From assembly GCF_027942865.1 (NCBI RefSeq), contig NC_134528.1, positions 6,319,586-6,383,585 on the forward strand: a stretch of 64,000 nucleotides of DNA, written 5' to 3'. Source of the stretch: Odontesthes bonariensis (taxonomy: Eukaryota > Chordata > Actinopteri > Atheriniformes > Atherinopsidae). Below, piece by piece: positions 1 to 13,559 of this stretch; position 1 is the stretch's first letter, and each line of letters starts with the position of its first letter. Under the pieces are notes generated by a model. That model had not been told where the DNA came from. It made no database searches and worked only from the letters and a program-made list of their open reading frames with translations. The position numbers were made by a program, and so were the translations under genes.

Positions 1-1740
1 GTGCTGCATCACTGGACACTGTCCTCGCTGAGCAGTGAAACACATCCCCATCCGTCTCCACATGTTTTGGATTTACTGTAGTTGCAGCCGCTGAATCCCT
101 GTGAGAGTGAAAAGAGGAACAAGGAAGAATCACCTCTCAGTGATCGGTGCACTTTTACCTCTCATGAGATTCTTCATTTCTTGTCTGAGACCTTACTTGT
201 TGTTGGAATGATTAGCTTACTGCTACATTATTATTTATTACCTGTAGGTTTATTGAGAGCTGCGTTTTGTGACATTATCTTTATAAAATACATGCTGCTC
301 CTCTTTTCTCCTTCCCTTCCATCCTTCTCACTGTATAACCAGCCAAACAGTCAGGGGCTACTGTGATCGGCAATCGGATTTATTACTACTAACTTCCTCT
401 CTGTTATAAACTCTTATAAAGAATGAGTGGTTGGACACTTTGACACTAAACGTCAGCTCTCACCGGACTACCTTACCTTTCTGAAGAGAAACATGCTGAA
501 CCCCTCTCTTCGGATCAGGGAGCTCTCGTCTCGACTTCGCATGCAGCTTTCAAGCTTTCCTCTCATTTCCCACCACACTTTTGACAAATACAACCAATGC
601 TGAATGTGAATTCAGAGGCAGTCGGACTTAAATGTGGGTGATTGAGCAGAGAAATGCTGTCCAAAATGACCTGAAATGAACTGACGTAAAAAAAAAAAAA
701 AAATAGAAAAGGTCGCCTCACAGAATGTATGACGACTGTGGGTCATACAGAAGGGGAATGTACGTGACATCTATAATGTCACCTAAACTGAAGTCAAACA
801 CAGACTTTGACACCCATCCTCCATTGCCATCCGCTCCATCTTAGCATGTCAGTATTATTGTAGTGCAACTTGAAATCGACAAGTACAACCAAGCAATAAC
901 GAAGCCCGCATCTTATCTCCTGCACTAGGACGCTCATTTGCAGTTAAAACAATGAGAACAACTTAGTTTGCACTGGCCTGTTATATTCAATTCCAGACCG
1001 TTCAGTGTGTTTAATTGTCATTTTGTATTTTCATGTTGCCATTGTAAAGGGATTTATTGTGAGAAAAGCCTCGTGCGGTGAATCTGAAAAGACGTCCATC
1101 CTCATATTTCCCCTGTTCCAATCATCCCGATGCGCCCGTCTCCTCTCGTTTGTGAAGCTTTTAGTTGTTTTTTGATTTTGTATAACTTTGATGTATATCT
1201 CACCTGTTGTTGATGCTCTCTGTTTCTGTGTTTTAATTTGTTGCAGAACACTGTGTTGTTTCTTAGAATGTGGATGAAAATATGTTAACAATTTTGTAAA
1301 GGTAAACATGCGACTCACACAACAAATAACTGAAAAGGGACAAGATCTACATTTAATGCACTATCAGCTGATTCCTAGACGACACATTTTGTGGTGCATG
1401 AGGCGATAATAGAGTAAGCATGTTAGTCCAGGCCAGCCTGCACCCTCCTGTAGACTTGATGATGGATCACTGCACAAACATGAAGCGGTACCATATCCTT
1501 CTGTAGTGTTATATATTGGTTATTGGCGCCCTATTCCATTGGCCGAACTGTTAAGGTCAAGACTGCTGCACTACTACAACCAAGCTGCAATCAGTCATGT
1601 GATCACAGTCCGAACGTGCAGACTGAGCCTTCCTCTGGCACCAGTCACAGTATGATATCAGAAGAATCCGCAAGACCCCACTTTTTTTAGAGTGAAAATG
1701 TCAAATAAGACTTAAAACTGACAATAAAGTTTTTGCAACT
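1..1740 (+). other. Possible last-exon end and 3' UTR of an upstream gene
   Basis: No convincing internal gene is visible here. In frame 3 the window opens with a short open stretch, AASLDTVLAEQ, ending in TGA at 36-38, which could be the C terminus of a plus-strand protein starting outside the window. The following 1.7 kb has no long ORF and ends with an AATAAA followed by T-rich sequence, as expected of a long 3' UTR. The short tail could equally be chance, so this is a weak inference. Confidence 0.25.
1723..1728 (+). terminator. Candidate polyadenylation signal AATAAA
   Basis: AATAAA sits in the context ctgacAATAAAgtttttgc, with GT-rich sequence shortly after (cagtgagtggtttcctgttg). It would end the putative upstream plus-strand transcript. 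It is a motif match only. Confidence 0.35.
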
Positions 1741-3923
1741 AAACAGCCAGTGAGTGGTTTCCTGTTGATGTAAATGAGAGAGAGGGAGAGATTCATTACT
1801 CAGGCCTGGATTGTGTTTTGGTTTATGTCCATGACCATGAAATGCTTCTCTGAAATCTTACCTAACATGGTCACTGTTGCTGAAACTCTCCTCACACATG
1901 TACACATCATTTTTCATGCTCTCTCTTCCCAGCAGTTAATGCTTCCCAGGGCTAAAAATCCATTTCCCACACAACAAAGTTGCAAAACTATTTGCGTGGC
2001 ATTGAACTGTAATTCTAAACAGGAAATGTATACACTAAAGTGTATTTTTTAGGCCACCATGAGCCACCAGAAATACTCCAGTGCACCTGTAAATCTTTTG
2101 AACTCTTACTATGGGATTAAAAAAAAAAAAACTAGACATATTTCCTTATTTAATGCTTTAACTTGTGATGCTGTATAATATGTTGATCCAAAATCTGTAA
2201 ATATCTGCTGTTGCAATGAGCAGCAACATATGATTCACATGTTTTTAAGCCCCTTTAACCATTTAGTGACTCTTTTGAATTGGGGCACTGTCTTCCTGAA
2301 ATGGACCATAAGAATGTAAATGTTTAATTACAGGATAAAGTTGGACATCAGAAAACCTTTGCACTGGTTTGAAGAGACCCTTCCTTCTAAGGAAATACAT
2401 GGTCTGAAACCATGCCAGCAAGGTAGGATAGTCACCAGATCTCCTCACTATATGGATAAAATTTTCTCTTAAATTTGTCACCCCTCTATACTTTGTTATC
2501 CACCAGATAATCTTAAATCAACTCTAAACTAGAGGTAATGGAACACCCCCTTCTCTTACGTCTCATTGTCTCCTCATTATTGCTACTCGTTAAAGAGAGA
2601 CCAAGAAATCTACAAAAAAAAAAGAAGTGTAAAGCAAAAGAGAAAACCACAAAAACCTTTTAAAATTTTGATTTAAAGCTGCAAGAATCGGTGTATTTGT
2701 AGAGACTTCTGTACTTTTCTGCTTTGAACACATTGCTCTCAGTTGCACCCTTTAGGTCTGTATACACATATTCCTCAAGATATAGTGCAGACCTAAAGCA
2801 AAACCTAAAACAAGACCTAAAAGGGAGTGTGCTTACACTAATGATGATTGATCAAATGTTTGTCTACTGTTACAGTCAGTGGGTCTACATGATGAGATTA
2901 ATTTGATGTGATTCGCTAAAATGACTGCGTGCTTCAAAGCCTTTCTTTTTTTTTTTTTACTGCAGATGTTCACAGCCTATAAGTGAAGATAAAGCTGCCT
3001 AGCACTTCCAATTGGCTAATTACAGCCTTCATCTCTGTCCTGAGCAAAAACATGCGTAAAGTATATTTGGACTTAAAGGATCATATTATACCCTTTTTTT
3101 TCACAAGGTGGCGCAATATAATGATATAACTGTGCATTCTTTGACCGATATAACGCAGAGAAACAGTACAGCTACTTCTTTTTCACCCACGCATTACATC
3201 TCTATTCAAGGAGATTATTATTTTTTTGGCCTTAAATTGTTCTTTATTACGGGTGGTACTGCTTTGATCGGCAGGTAACTGCAGTGGCTCTTATCCAACA
3301 GATCTGCATAGTGTTTTTTCATTCTATCCTTAGCGAGTCATTTCTGCCTCCCAAATCCAAAAGGATGATGAAGCAAAATAACAAACCAGAGTCTTTAAAA
3401 CAGCTGCCCTCGAACCTATGTAGGACGTCACACCGGTTGTGTCCATTTTTCAAAATACAGCCAACTGTCTTGTCAAACTTCTTAAAGCTTGACGTGTATA
3501 ATGCTGTATTTCTACTAATAAATGCAAGGCTAACCAGGGCAACGTGTGAGGAAACAGCTGGTCAACACAACATTTAAAAAAAAAAAGCTAAAATATGTAC
3601 CATATATCCTGAATGTAAAGTAGCAGCAGCAGCTAACACCAACAGTTTGGTGCCTAAGAGGCTGAACCCTTTAATTAACAATGAACTGGTAACTTATAAG
3701 CTATCTACAGTAAGTAGTCTATAAACTATAAGTAAACTAAAAGTAACATCAAAGTTATTAAGTAGTTCAGTGGTTTAATTCTGGGGATAGCTGTGCATTT
3801 TTAAATGTCTCAGTTAATACCAGCTTGGTATTTCTCTCATGCTATTAGTAAAAACATTGGAAAACTTTTAAATTAGAGGCTAAAGTGTCATAAATAAAGA
3901 TTTCTGGATTTCATTCAAATCTT

Positions 3924-3960
<37 letters not shown>

Positions 3961-4697
3961 TATGTGAAATTTTTGAAATTATCACTATGTGAAAATTGAA
4001 AACCTCTAAGATTTGGACCATTTTCACAATCTTTGTCATTTCATAATTCAAACAACCCGTTCGTTATATATACTAAAACAGACTCTGTGATGGCCCTTGT
4101 TGTATCGAAAGATGTGTTTCCCTAAACATCAGATTAGTTTTAAGGCCAGGCCGCCCACTGTGAGACTGACAGGAGACAATGATGTGAACAAGTGGGTTTC
4201 TAATGTCATTACCACATTGTCTTGGGTATCAAGTTCTGCCTTGATTACATTTTACCATCTCCTTTGTTGTTAGCTGCTTTGCACGTGTTACAGCATCTGT
4301 TCTGTAACTGGGTTTAAAAGTCACATGTAGAGAGCAAAATCTGCCTTGTTTCTTTTAACAGTGCCAGCAAGCCATAAAGTCACATCATCTCTACGTGTGA
4401 ACAGATGAATGCCCTCCACCAGATTCCCATTTAGCTTGGTTATTTGTTATTCTCTTCTTAAAAGGATCATACACAATCTCACTTGTCAAGTGAATCAAAG
4501 CAAAGCCTGATATATACCAAATACTGTACATCTGTGTCCCCTTTCGTGTAAGCCAATTACAGCATCTGTCATGGATGTCCACACGGGAGGGATTTCTCAT
4601 TTCACTCTGTGGGTGAGCTCATTCATCGTGCCTAGCCCTCCTCAGCTGAGATCCAAGCTGCAGATCAGGCAGCAGGGACAAACTCACAGCTGTAGAA
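1741..4697. other. Intergenic region upstream of the first 5-HT3-like gene
   Basis: I see no gene here. It contains an alternating (TA)n tract at about 3928-3958, several A/T homopolymers and a TTAAAGG motif at about 3074 that resembles one MITE end without a visible partner. The promoter of the 5-HT3-like gene should lie in the last few hundred bases, but I cannot pick out a convincing TATA box. Confidence 0.5.
3928..3958. repeat. (TA)n microsatellite
   Basis: An uninterrupted TA dinucleotide run of about 15 units read directly from the sequence. Confidence 0.95.
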
Positions 4698-7600
4698 ATG
4701 ATTTGTGTTGCTTTTCTCCTCCTGGTCATCCTAACAGGTAAGATTTCTGTTTCTCTGTTTGACTTTTTTTTAAGTAGCAATAAGTTATAAAGTTTTCCAT
4801 TAGCTTTGTATCTATTTCAGTAACTTTTTTGTTGTTGTCTGTGAGTGTTCTCACAAGCTATTTCATCATATATTTGTAGATGAAAGTACAATTTTTCAGC
4901 TGACAACATTTCTGGTTGTCATGTTTTGCAATTTACCGCTTATATGAAACAAAACTAAGATCCAAGGAAAGAATATAATGATTTTAAAAGGGCCAGAAAC
5001 CCAGGAGCCGTCCTCATAGCATAGTTCTTATTTGTATGATAAACTCTAAGAACAAAAACATTTTTTTAGTAGCTATTTATAGATAAAATCTTTTAAAGAT
5101 TTTTTCCAGAGGTTCATCTAGGAGTATAAAGGGAATCAACAACCCCATTTATCAAAAAAGATTCTTTGGAAAATGTGGGGAAAGAAGCTAAATGCACTAA
5201 CAGCATAATGAGTTTTCAAAAAATAGTGCCAAACAGTACAAAGAAGATGTTAAATGTAGAAACTGATCTTTTTTTTCACTGTTTTTTTTTTGTGGAGTTT
5301 TTGCTCATTTTGATTTAATACGCAGTTAGAATGATTTGTAAATAATTGCATTGTTTTATTTACATTTTACTCACTGTTTTAACTTTTTTTGGAAATGTGT
5401 TTGTAGATTTTTGATAGAAATCTCTAAATAAGTCATATATTGAGTGATCATATATTGAGCGATTTACCATTACATGTGCATGTTCAACAAAAACTGGAGT
5501 CCCAATAAAACCTGGCAAATGATAAAACTAAAACCTTCATACACCTCCACATTTTCTATACTCGCATAATCAAATTCAGAGTTGCGGGGGATGGGGGGGG
5601 CACGGTACACCCTGGACAGGGCGCCAGTCCATCACAGGGCCAGACAAACGAGACAAACCGCTATGCACACTCACACTCCTAGGGTCAATTTAGAGTCACT
5701 CTAACATGCATGTTTATGGATGGTGGGAGGAAGCCGGGGTACCTGGAGAGAACCCATGCAGCACTCCGGGGAAAACATGCAAACTCCACACAAAAAGGTC
5801 CCAGCCAGGATTCGAACCATGAACCCTCTTGCCGACAGTGCTAACCATCACACCACTATGCAGGCCCAAAATGAAAATAACAGTATAAACTAAATATAAA
5901 ACAAACATGCAGCAAACTAAGAGGCCCTGTACTGTTAACAATAACAAAAATGATCTTTGTAAGTTTTACAAAAACCACCTCACTGATGGCTGTTCATGTG
6001 TAGATGGGGCCTCCTATGAAGTGTGCAGTTACCACGACGTTTTGGACTACCTGAACCTTACAACAAATGACCTTGCATTCAAACTGACCCGGCCCGTTCT
6101 GGACCACACACACACCACTGTGGTGAAGTTGGACATCATCCTGTATGCCATCCTGGCAGTGGTAGGTGCTGCATTGTAGATATATAATTCATACGATAAA
6201 TGCTGTCATGCAGGTGGTCTGACCATGGTTGTACTCCTAGGTTGAGAAAACACAAACTTTTGTTCCTTTCATCTGGGCCTCAGTGGTGAGCTGAGTCAAT
6301 TTTTGATTATCTGAATTCTTTATATTCCAGTAAACACCTTTTTTGTTATCTTTTATGTAATGTTTACATGATTTGTTAGCTGCACATCATTCTTTTTGCT
6401 GTGACTCAGTCTTTCTCTGTTAAATTCACCTTTAATTTACTGCAGAAATGGAACGATGAGCGCATCTCATGGGATCCTGCTCAGTTTTGTGGGATCACCA
6501 AGATTTCAATTCCTAAAGACTTACTCTGGAGACCAGATCTTTTCATCTATGAGATGTAAGCTTGAACCACACACACAGACATGAAGCATAGTTTAAGACA
6601 ACATGTGAAAAACAAACGGAGGCAGATTTTTACAGAAAGACACTGGAGAGAGAAAAGATGACAACCACTGTCATATCGGTCAATTAAAGTTGCCATGAAA
6701 CATCTGGTTTATACATAAGGCCTCTATATATTTATGAATTTATGAAGCCACACTGTTGTAATTGTTGCAGTATTTGGTACATCTGCAATTAACGCAAATA
6801 ATTAGTCTCAGATGTCAGGTGGTAACTTAGAGTTAAATGAAATGTAAGGTTGGGTGGAAAACATTAAACCTTGGCCTTTCAGCATATATGGTTTTATACT
6901 TACTGATTAATGACTTCTCTGTGTGCTTACTTTAGTTTTTTACACACCACGGTTTTTGTACTATTTTCGAAGTAAGTAAGATATCATCTTGCAGCCATGA
7001 CAAAAGGTTCTCCATCTGTTGATTTAGCTCATGATTAGTGTGAAATGGCAGGCTGTTTAAATGCTCTACATGCTCTGCTGTTGTTGTCTCAGGACACAGA
7101 AGGATGACTCCCCTCAGAACCCATACATGTTTGTGTCTTACGATGGGACAGTCTCTTTCGATGAAGACATGAAGGTGGTAAGCACCTGCAAGATGGACGT
7201 CCACAAGTTCCCCTTTGACACACAGGAATGCAACATTTCCATTGGTTCTGCCATATACTGTGGTGAGTAAGAAATGTTTGCATTTCAGTCAGTGCTGTGA
7301 CTGCTGTGATTTTATTTCCCCTCGCAATTTCTATCCCTTCTCTTTTCACAGCTGAAGAAATTACACTTCTTCCTTTCTCAAACTCCTCTCGGGCCACCCA
7401 GTTTTCCCGAGAGGTCATGAAAACTCAGGGAGAGTGGGAGTTCCTGTGTCTGTCCGTCAACAATACCACAGTCAGCTACGAAGATGAAAACTGGAAACAA
7501 CTCATATACACTGTACGCAACTACAGGAGAGACAAACCTAACTAACAAATCGAAAAAGACAATGCAACTGTTCAGAGAAACACAATGAATACAGAGTATG

Positions 7601-10600
7601 AAGGCGTGAATGGTTTGTAAATAAGTATCCAGATTTCAGCCTTATGAAAGGGACATTTTGTAGGGTTAAAGTTGGGTTGTATGAAGTACTTATGAGCTGT
7701 TAGTGTCTTATCTGCAGTAGATGGCAGTCGGAGCTCTCATCAGCTGAGTCCATCAAAAGTTGTCAGACTTGTTGGACAGACAAGAAAAAATCCCTAAAAG
7801 CAGGTATATGAGTTTTTATATAATCAAAACGGTAAACGGAAGAGTATTTTTCCTGAATTGTTTTCATCGCTAATCAAAGTTGATATTTGCAGAATATTTA
7901 TTTATAAAAGAAGCTCTTCTGGAAGCTCATATTTAGCTTAGGATTCTGAAATTTCGCTATATTTTATGAACCACCGCTGTTTGTGTTTTAATTTAAAGTC
8001 CCCCTAAATACGTACTTTTGGTTTGTAAATTCTCGATTTGATTTTTGTCACCCCTGCCCACACATTTCAAATACAGGGACATAGATTCACGATAGACATA
8101 GAAGGACTTTCTGGTTTTGGAGAACAAAAGATGGCAAATTTTAACAGTGATCCACCAATTAAACTCAGATCTATGTTGTGTTCAGTCAGCCTTTGCATTG
8201 TGAAATAACTGGTATGACATAGTAAGTGCGGCCACTGTCAAAATACTCTATTTTGTGTTCTCTAAAGGAAGAGGTGAAAACACAAAAAAATCTTTGAGCA
8301 CAGATTTGAAAAACTGTCAACAGATTGTGACTCTATTGATCGAGCACGCTTTATCAACCCAGAATACAGATTTGTCTTTTTCCTCAGAGGCTTTGTGTTC
8401 CCTCAATTCAAACAATAGAAAAATAACATATATATATAACATATTGTTTAATGATGTCGTTATATATTGTGGGCCCATGACAGATGCAGTGTTCACTGCT
8501 AATAAAAGTTTAATTGTTGTTTTGTTTGAATTGAATAGTTGCAAGGATAGATTTAGCCAATGTAGCATTACTTGCAAACGGCGAATTCAATCGTTTGCTG
8601 TCCCAGTAATAATAATAATGATAATACATTTTATTTACAGGCGTCTTTCATGGCACTCAAGGTCACCTTACAAAAACAACAACAAAAATGATTAAAAATA
8701 ATCAAAATCGCTAAACGCAAAGAGAGTTAGAGGAGGCCCGTTTAAAAAGGTGGGTTTTCAGATGGGATTCGAAAGTGGAGAATGAGTTCCTGATGCTGGG
8801 GGGCGGGGAGTTCCAGAGACGGGGGGCAGAGCGGCTGAAAGCTCTCTCTTGAATTCAAATGAATAAGACATAAACTTCAAGAATAAACTTAGAATTCAAA
8901 TCCAAATCAAACAGTTTAAGCTCAGATATATGTAATGTATATGACAACATTTTTTTTAATTCAATCCAATCCCTCATCTCTGAAATAAGTTTCTGACTCT
9001 ACCATTGCCATAATCTCTGAACCTTTTCCCAGGTTACCATAAAAAGGAGACCCCTCCTCCATGTAATCAACTTCCTGTTGCCCATCCTTTTCTTCCTGAT
9101 TCTGGATCTCGCCTCCTTTTTCATCGCTGACCATCGAGGGGAGAAGCTGGGTTTCAAAGTCACCGTGCTGCTGGCCATCTCTGTTCTGCTGCTCATCCTG
9201 AACGACATCCTGCCCTCTATGTCCAACAAGACTCCACTCATAGGTACATGCTCTCACCTCAAGGGACATATTTCACTGAGAATACAAAAACAAACAGTAG
9301 TTATCCCCTGTTTCCTCCTCTCAGCGACCTACTGCATTGTGATCTTTGCCCTGATGCTGCTCAGCCTGTTGGAGACGATCTTGGTTACGCATTTAATGGA
9401 AAAACAGTCCCAAGACAAGGACAGGCTGCAGGGAGACTGGGAGGACAAACGCAAACAAGTCAACACTGAAAACAGTAATGCAGGTAAAAGTCACACTACA
9501 TTTCCAGGCTTCCCTCAATAAATATTGTAGTGCTTTCACATGTAATCGAGCTTTGTGATGGCAGTATCAACTTGTTGGTTTAATATGTGATCAAACCCCA
9601 TCCGCACAGTCCGGATGAAGCAGACTGTCTTAATTCTTTAAAACCTTTTTCACTTTTATTTATTTATTCATTTTGGTGCAGCATTATTATCTGCTTTGTT
9701 CTCTGTGTTTTTTCAGAGGATGAAAAACAGACTTGCTGCCCCTGCATCTGTACAGTGTCTGTCAGCAAGAAGCAGCATGAGCTCCTGCCTGTTATCGAAG
9801 AGGTACAGTATTAGAGGTGTAGATATTTTTCAGTTCTAAAGATGCATCTCGATGTGGACGTGAACGTTTCTCCATCGATGCAAGAATGGAACCTAATCGA
9901 GAATTTGAAGCGGACATTAAAGCTGCACGTGTTGTTACAGCAGCACTAGTATAGTTTGTGAAACGTACATGTGCTTCTAACTCATTGAAGCACATGTACG
10001 TACACTGACTCATTTCCCAATCAATCAATCAATCAATCAATTATACTTTATTAATCCCCGAGGGGAAATTCCAAATTCCAATTTCTGGGCCTGAAACTGC
10101 CCTGTAGTGCTTGGGGGCTGAGATACCACAGGTCATGACTTTGGTTTCCAGGCCAGGCCAAGCCAATCACGATGAGAAAGAGAAACACAAGTTACTGATA
10201 ATAATGATATCATATTTACATGGAGAATAAAGAGAGCAGAGCGAGAAAAAGTGCATCATGGGAGGTCACCCAGCAGTCTAGGCCTAAAACATCATAACTA
10301 TGGGATGTGTCAGGGTCACCTGATCCATCAGCTTTATCAAAACAGATGTTTTTAAGCCTAATCTATGTAAAGATGGAGAGGGTGTCTGCTTTCTGAACCC
10401 AAACTGTTAGCATATTCCACAAGAGAGGGGCCTGAAGACAGAAGGATCTGCCTCCCGTTCTACTTTTAGAAACTCTAGGAACCACAAATGAAACGTCACA
10501 GTCTGAGAGCAAAGTGCTCTGTTCGGAAAATATCGAAGTAGGTCTTTAAGATATGATGGAACTTTATATGAGTGGAGAGGAATTTTAAATCATTTTCTCG

Positions 10601-11286
10601 ATTTAACAGGGAGCCAATGCAGAGTAGCTAAGCAAATTTCTCCTGCTAGTTCTCATCAGAACTCTGGCTGCAGCATTTTGGATCAGCTGAAGGCGTTTCA
10701 GAGACTTTTTGGGACAGCCCAATAATGAATAATTACCTTAGTCCAGTCTTGAAGTAACAAATTCCTGGACCAGTTTTTCTGCATCACTCTGAGACAGGAT
10801 GTTCCTATTTTTGGCAATTAAACGAAGGTGAAAGAAGGCAGTCCTAGAAACCTGTTTAATCCTGGTCAAAAATAACATCAAGGTTTCTGGAATCCCAGGT
10901 TATGCCATCTAGAGTAACTAAATACATAGAACGTGTCTTTCTGAGGCTGAATTCAATATTTATTTTTTGTAGTCTTTTACTGTAACATTATTGTGACTTT
11001 GTCTTCAGTTCAAGAAAGAAAGCTTCATGTGGCTTGCTCTCTAATGCAACTCTGTGATCGTGTGCAGGTGAACAACAGTTTTCAGACAGGAGACTCTCAT
11101 GTCCTGCTGATGATCCTGGAGGAGCTGAAAAAGTTACAGAAAACTGTGAATCTGCACTTCAGCAGCAGAGAAGAGCAAGTGAAGTCCGCCTGCTGCGCCA
11201 ACAGAATAAACAGTGTTTTTTTCACCTTCTACGTCATCACCGTGACGCTGTTTCTATCCTTCATCTTCATGGAGTGGAACTCCTAA
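4698..11286 (+). CDS. 5-HT3-receptor-like Cys-loop channel subunit, copy 1 (10 coding exons)
   Basis: This is a pentameric ligand-gated ion channel subunit of the plasma membrane. Proposed coding exons: 4698-4737, 6004-6161, 6241-6285, 6446-6555, 7093-7262, 7352-7512, 9033-9243, 9325-9483, 9717-9802 and 11068-11286. All have GT-AG borders and consistent phases, giving 452 aa. A short signal peptide (MICVAFLLLVILTG) is followed by a ligand-binding domain with an LNLT glycosylation sequon, LWRPD (loop A), the Cys loop C150-C164 (CKMDVHKFPFDTQEC) and TQGEWEFL. Next come M1, M2 with the cation-type GEK ring (GEKLGFKVTVLLA), M3 at about 300-320, a cytoplasmic loop with a CCPCIC cluster, an MA helix and M4. 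The usual loop-B Trp is replaced by Ala (GSAIYC). The family is certain; the exact subtype and ligand are not. It is the first of three tandem paralogues. Confidence 0.9.
5585..5867 (-). repeat. tRNA-like SINE family, copy in intron 1 of copy 1
   Basis: Read on the minus strand, this starts with a diverged GGGCCTGCATAGTGGTGTG-type head and a B-box-like GGTTCGAATCC, and runs to a tail with CACCCTGGACAGGGCG on the plus strand. It aligns by eye with the copies at 25240-25612 and 16809-16903. The family is very common in fish genomes; I cannot name it with certainty. Confidence 0.75.
7513..9032. other. Long intron 5 of copy 1, with an interspersed repeat near 8610-8850
   Basis: No exon is visible in this intron. 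From about 8610 it carries an ATTTTATTTACAGGCG segment with CACTCAAGGTCACCTTACA, then a G-rich tail (GTTCCAGAGACGGGGGGCAG). These resemble the 3' part of a common fish interspersed repeat. Its class is not determined. Confidence 0.5.
10020..10985. repeat. Interspersed repeat block in intron 9 of copy 1
   Basis: It begins with a (AATC)n run and TTTATTAATCCCCGAGGGG, a motif seen in many fish retroposons. It continues for about 900 bp with phrases such as CTCTGGCTGCAGCATTTTGG and GGATCAGCTGAAGGCGTTTC that recur in fish genomes as a non-LTR-type repeat. It has no open reading frame. The assignment is from memory of such motifs, so the class is uncertain. Confidence 0.55.
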
Positions 11287-13555
11287 AATGTGTTGACCAT
11301 ACTTTCTTTATTGTAGATCTGTGTCAAATAATCATGGTTTTGCTCAAGTATTTGTTAATGTCAGTAACATTGCTGACTTTATTAGCAAAGTCAATAGGTG
11401 ATATGTAAAATTAACTGTAAATCTGTGCTGTGTTATACACAGATTCCGTATTGTATAATACAGTATATCTGCCTAGTTGAAACTGAAGTTAATCGAGGAA
11501 ATAGGCATGTTGTGGAGAGATTGGACAGTGTCACGATCGCGTGGCTTTGGTGTTGTTGTTGTGGTTTTCTCTGTGCTTGAGAGCATTTATTTAGGTGTTG
11601 GAAGTCACAACCAACTCAAAAAACAACCCTGGCATTTTGTTTTGGGCTCCCTGCATCTAAAATTGTCATTCAAATTTGCGGGGGGAAACTTAACAAGGTT
11701 ATCCTTCCTCTTCCCTCTGCATCCCCTTCAAGCTTCAACTTCAGATATTGCTGCATTCGCTGTACCCCAGAAATGGAAAGTTAGAACTCTTTTGCTCTTG
11801 GTTTTTGTTTTGCTGTTAGCATTGTTTGGTGTGTGAATAGCTCATTCATTTCTCATACCTTTTAATAATGAGCTCTAAGGGATATTAAGTATTACAGATT
11901 ATAAAAGGGGCAGGCTCTGAGGAAGATCGGGGCAGAGTGGAGTCAGGTAGGTCACACTTCAGGACAGAGCTTTAAAAAACTGAAAGAAAAAGAAGTTGCT
12001 GTAGTGACCCTGAGTTAATTTGATCAAAGCATGACTCAGACAATTTAAGACCTCAATTATGTCAATTAATGTAAAATAATAGTTTGATTAATTTGTAAAT
12101 TAGAGCAGAGTTGTATCTGACCAGTTAATGATGTAGATAATTAACCTTTACTTCACATTTTATTACATCCACAAGTCCATTTAATACAGTTCTCTCTCTG
12201 TTCTCAGGTTGCCAAAGCAGAAAAGTCCCTGTGAAATCTACATGTATGTCTCACTATAATTGTCGTAGAGCAAAGAAAAAACACGCACATCCGTCTCAAA
12301 AAAAAAAGTTATGGGTGCAGGACTAGCAAAGTAACATGAAAACTGAAAATAAAGTCCGCACACCAATCTCCCGTTTCTCAATTTAATGTGACGTTTCGGG
12401 CAGCCTGCCCTTCCTCAGGCTGCCCGAAACGTCACATTAAATTGAGAAACGGGAGATTGGTGTGCGGACTTTATTTTCAGTTTTCATGTCTCACTATAAT
12501 TAACAGTATATAGAACAGTATCTGACCCAACAATGAGCAAAAAGACACTTCAGAGGTATTATTGATCATATTTTGGAATCTATGAATTCCTCAAAATGAT
12601 GATTTTTCAAATTTGAGCATAAAGACAGGCAGAAACCGGTCATGCCACTGAGGCTGACCAATCAGAACAGGCTGGGCTTAATTGGTACAGGAGGCAGAGA
12701 CATCCCAAGAGAAGTCGGAAGAGGACATATCTCTTATCTAAGACAGGCTCACAAGCAAAACATGGATACTTGAAATAAAACAACTGTAGAAAAGAATCTT
12801 TATATTTGACATTTAAAAAAAGACATTTACTCTACTAAACCCTACTCAATCTGATCAATCATGGAGGATTGAATATAAAAATGTACAGCCTACATCTTAA
12901 ATCCTTCACTCCATAGAAAAGCTTGTTTGACATTTGTGGATATTTTGGAAACACATGCACAAACAAGACTCTCCAACCCCACCGACGTGTGTAACTGTTC
13001 TCATTATCTTACCATTCAATCTTTCCACTCTGTCCTGCTTCTGTCTTCTTTCACCTTGCAGCTCATATGTCACTCAGACGTTAAACCAATCACCTTCATC
13101 ATCAGCGGCCTGATATCCTGTGTATCATAATCGGCAAAAGTTTCTCAAAACTATCTGTTATTATCAATGGATAAACAAGTGGGACATTGACTGATTTCCT
13201 AAAGGCACAGATTTAAGGATGACTCATTTCTTTATTATTGTAGGATTGTTATGTTTGGGGTGATCTATGCTTTCAGAATTTGCAAATATTGCAGTACAAA
13301 CTCCTAAAATAAAGCTGATCCAGCCCAGAGTTTAACGATCGGAGAGATTTTCTTTTTATGAAATTCTGCCACCTTTTTGTTGTCGATGGGTTTTAAATTC
13401 CTTGTTTTTTGTGTTTTAGTGTATTTTTGTTTGTTGAATTTCCACGGGGGTTTGTTGTGTTCTTTGTTGTAGTGTTAATCTCGCCCTTTGATTCGGATCA
13501 GTAGTCTAGTCTGTATTCTATTTCTGTTTTACCTTGAAATCGGTTTTCCTTCTCC
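11287..13555. other. Spacer between copies 1 and 2
   Basis: No gene is supported. ORFs at about 11400-11840 lack recognisable domains. The one structured feature is the palindromic insertion at 12246-12501. An AATAAA at about 13308 could serve as a distal polyadenylation signal for copy 1, but it is 2 kb past the stop codon. Confidence 0.5.
12246..12501. repeat. Perfect 73-bp inverted repeat inside a direct-repeat-flanked insertion
   Basis: Two 73-bp arms (12335-12407 and 12416-12488) are perfect reverse complements around an 8-nt loop. The segment is bracketed by a 16-bp direct repeat, ATGTCTCACTATAATT, at 12246-12261 and 12486-12501, which looks like a target-site duplication. The right-hand repeat shares its first three bases with the end of the palindrome. 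Confidence 0.85.
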
Positions 13556-13559
13556 ATAA

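Noticed and set aside
7089-7418. Antisense 109-codon ORF over exons 4-5 of copy 1
   Set aside because: It is the shadow of conserved coding exons on the opposite strand and has no features of its own.
11477-11836. 119-codon ORF with hydrophobic C terminus
   Set aside because: No homologue recognised, no splice or promoter context, and intergenic AT-rich DNA yields such frames by chance.
12335-12488. Palindrome considered as a terminator or CRISPR-like repeat
   Set aside because: It is a single inverted pair in vertebrate DNA with flanking direct repeats, which fits an insertion better.
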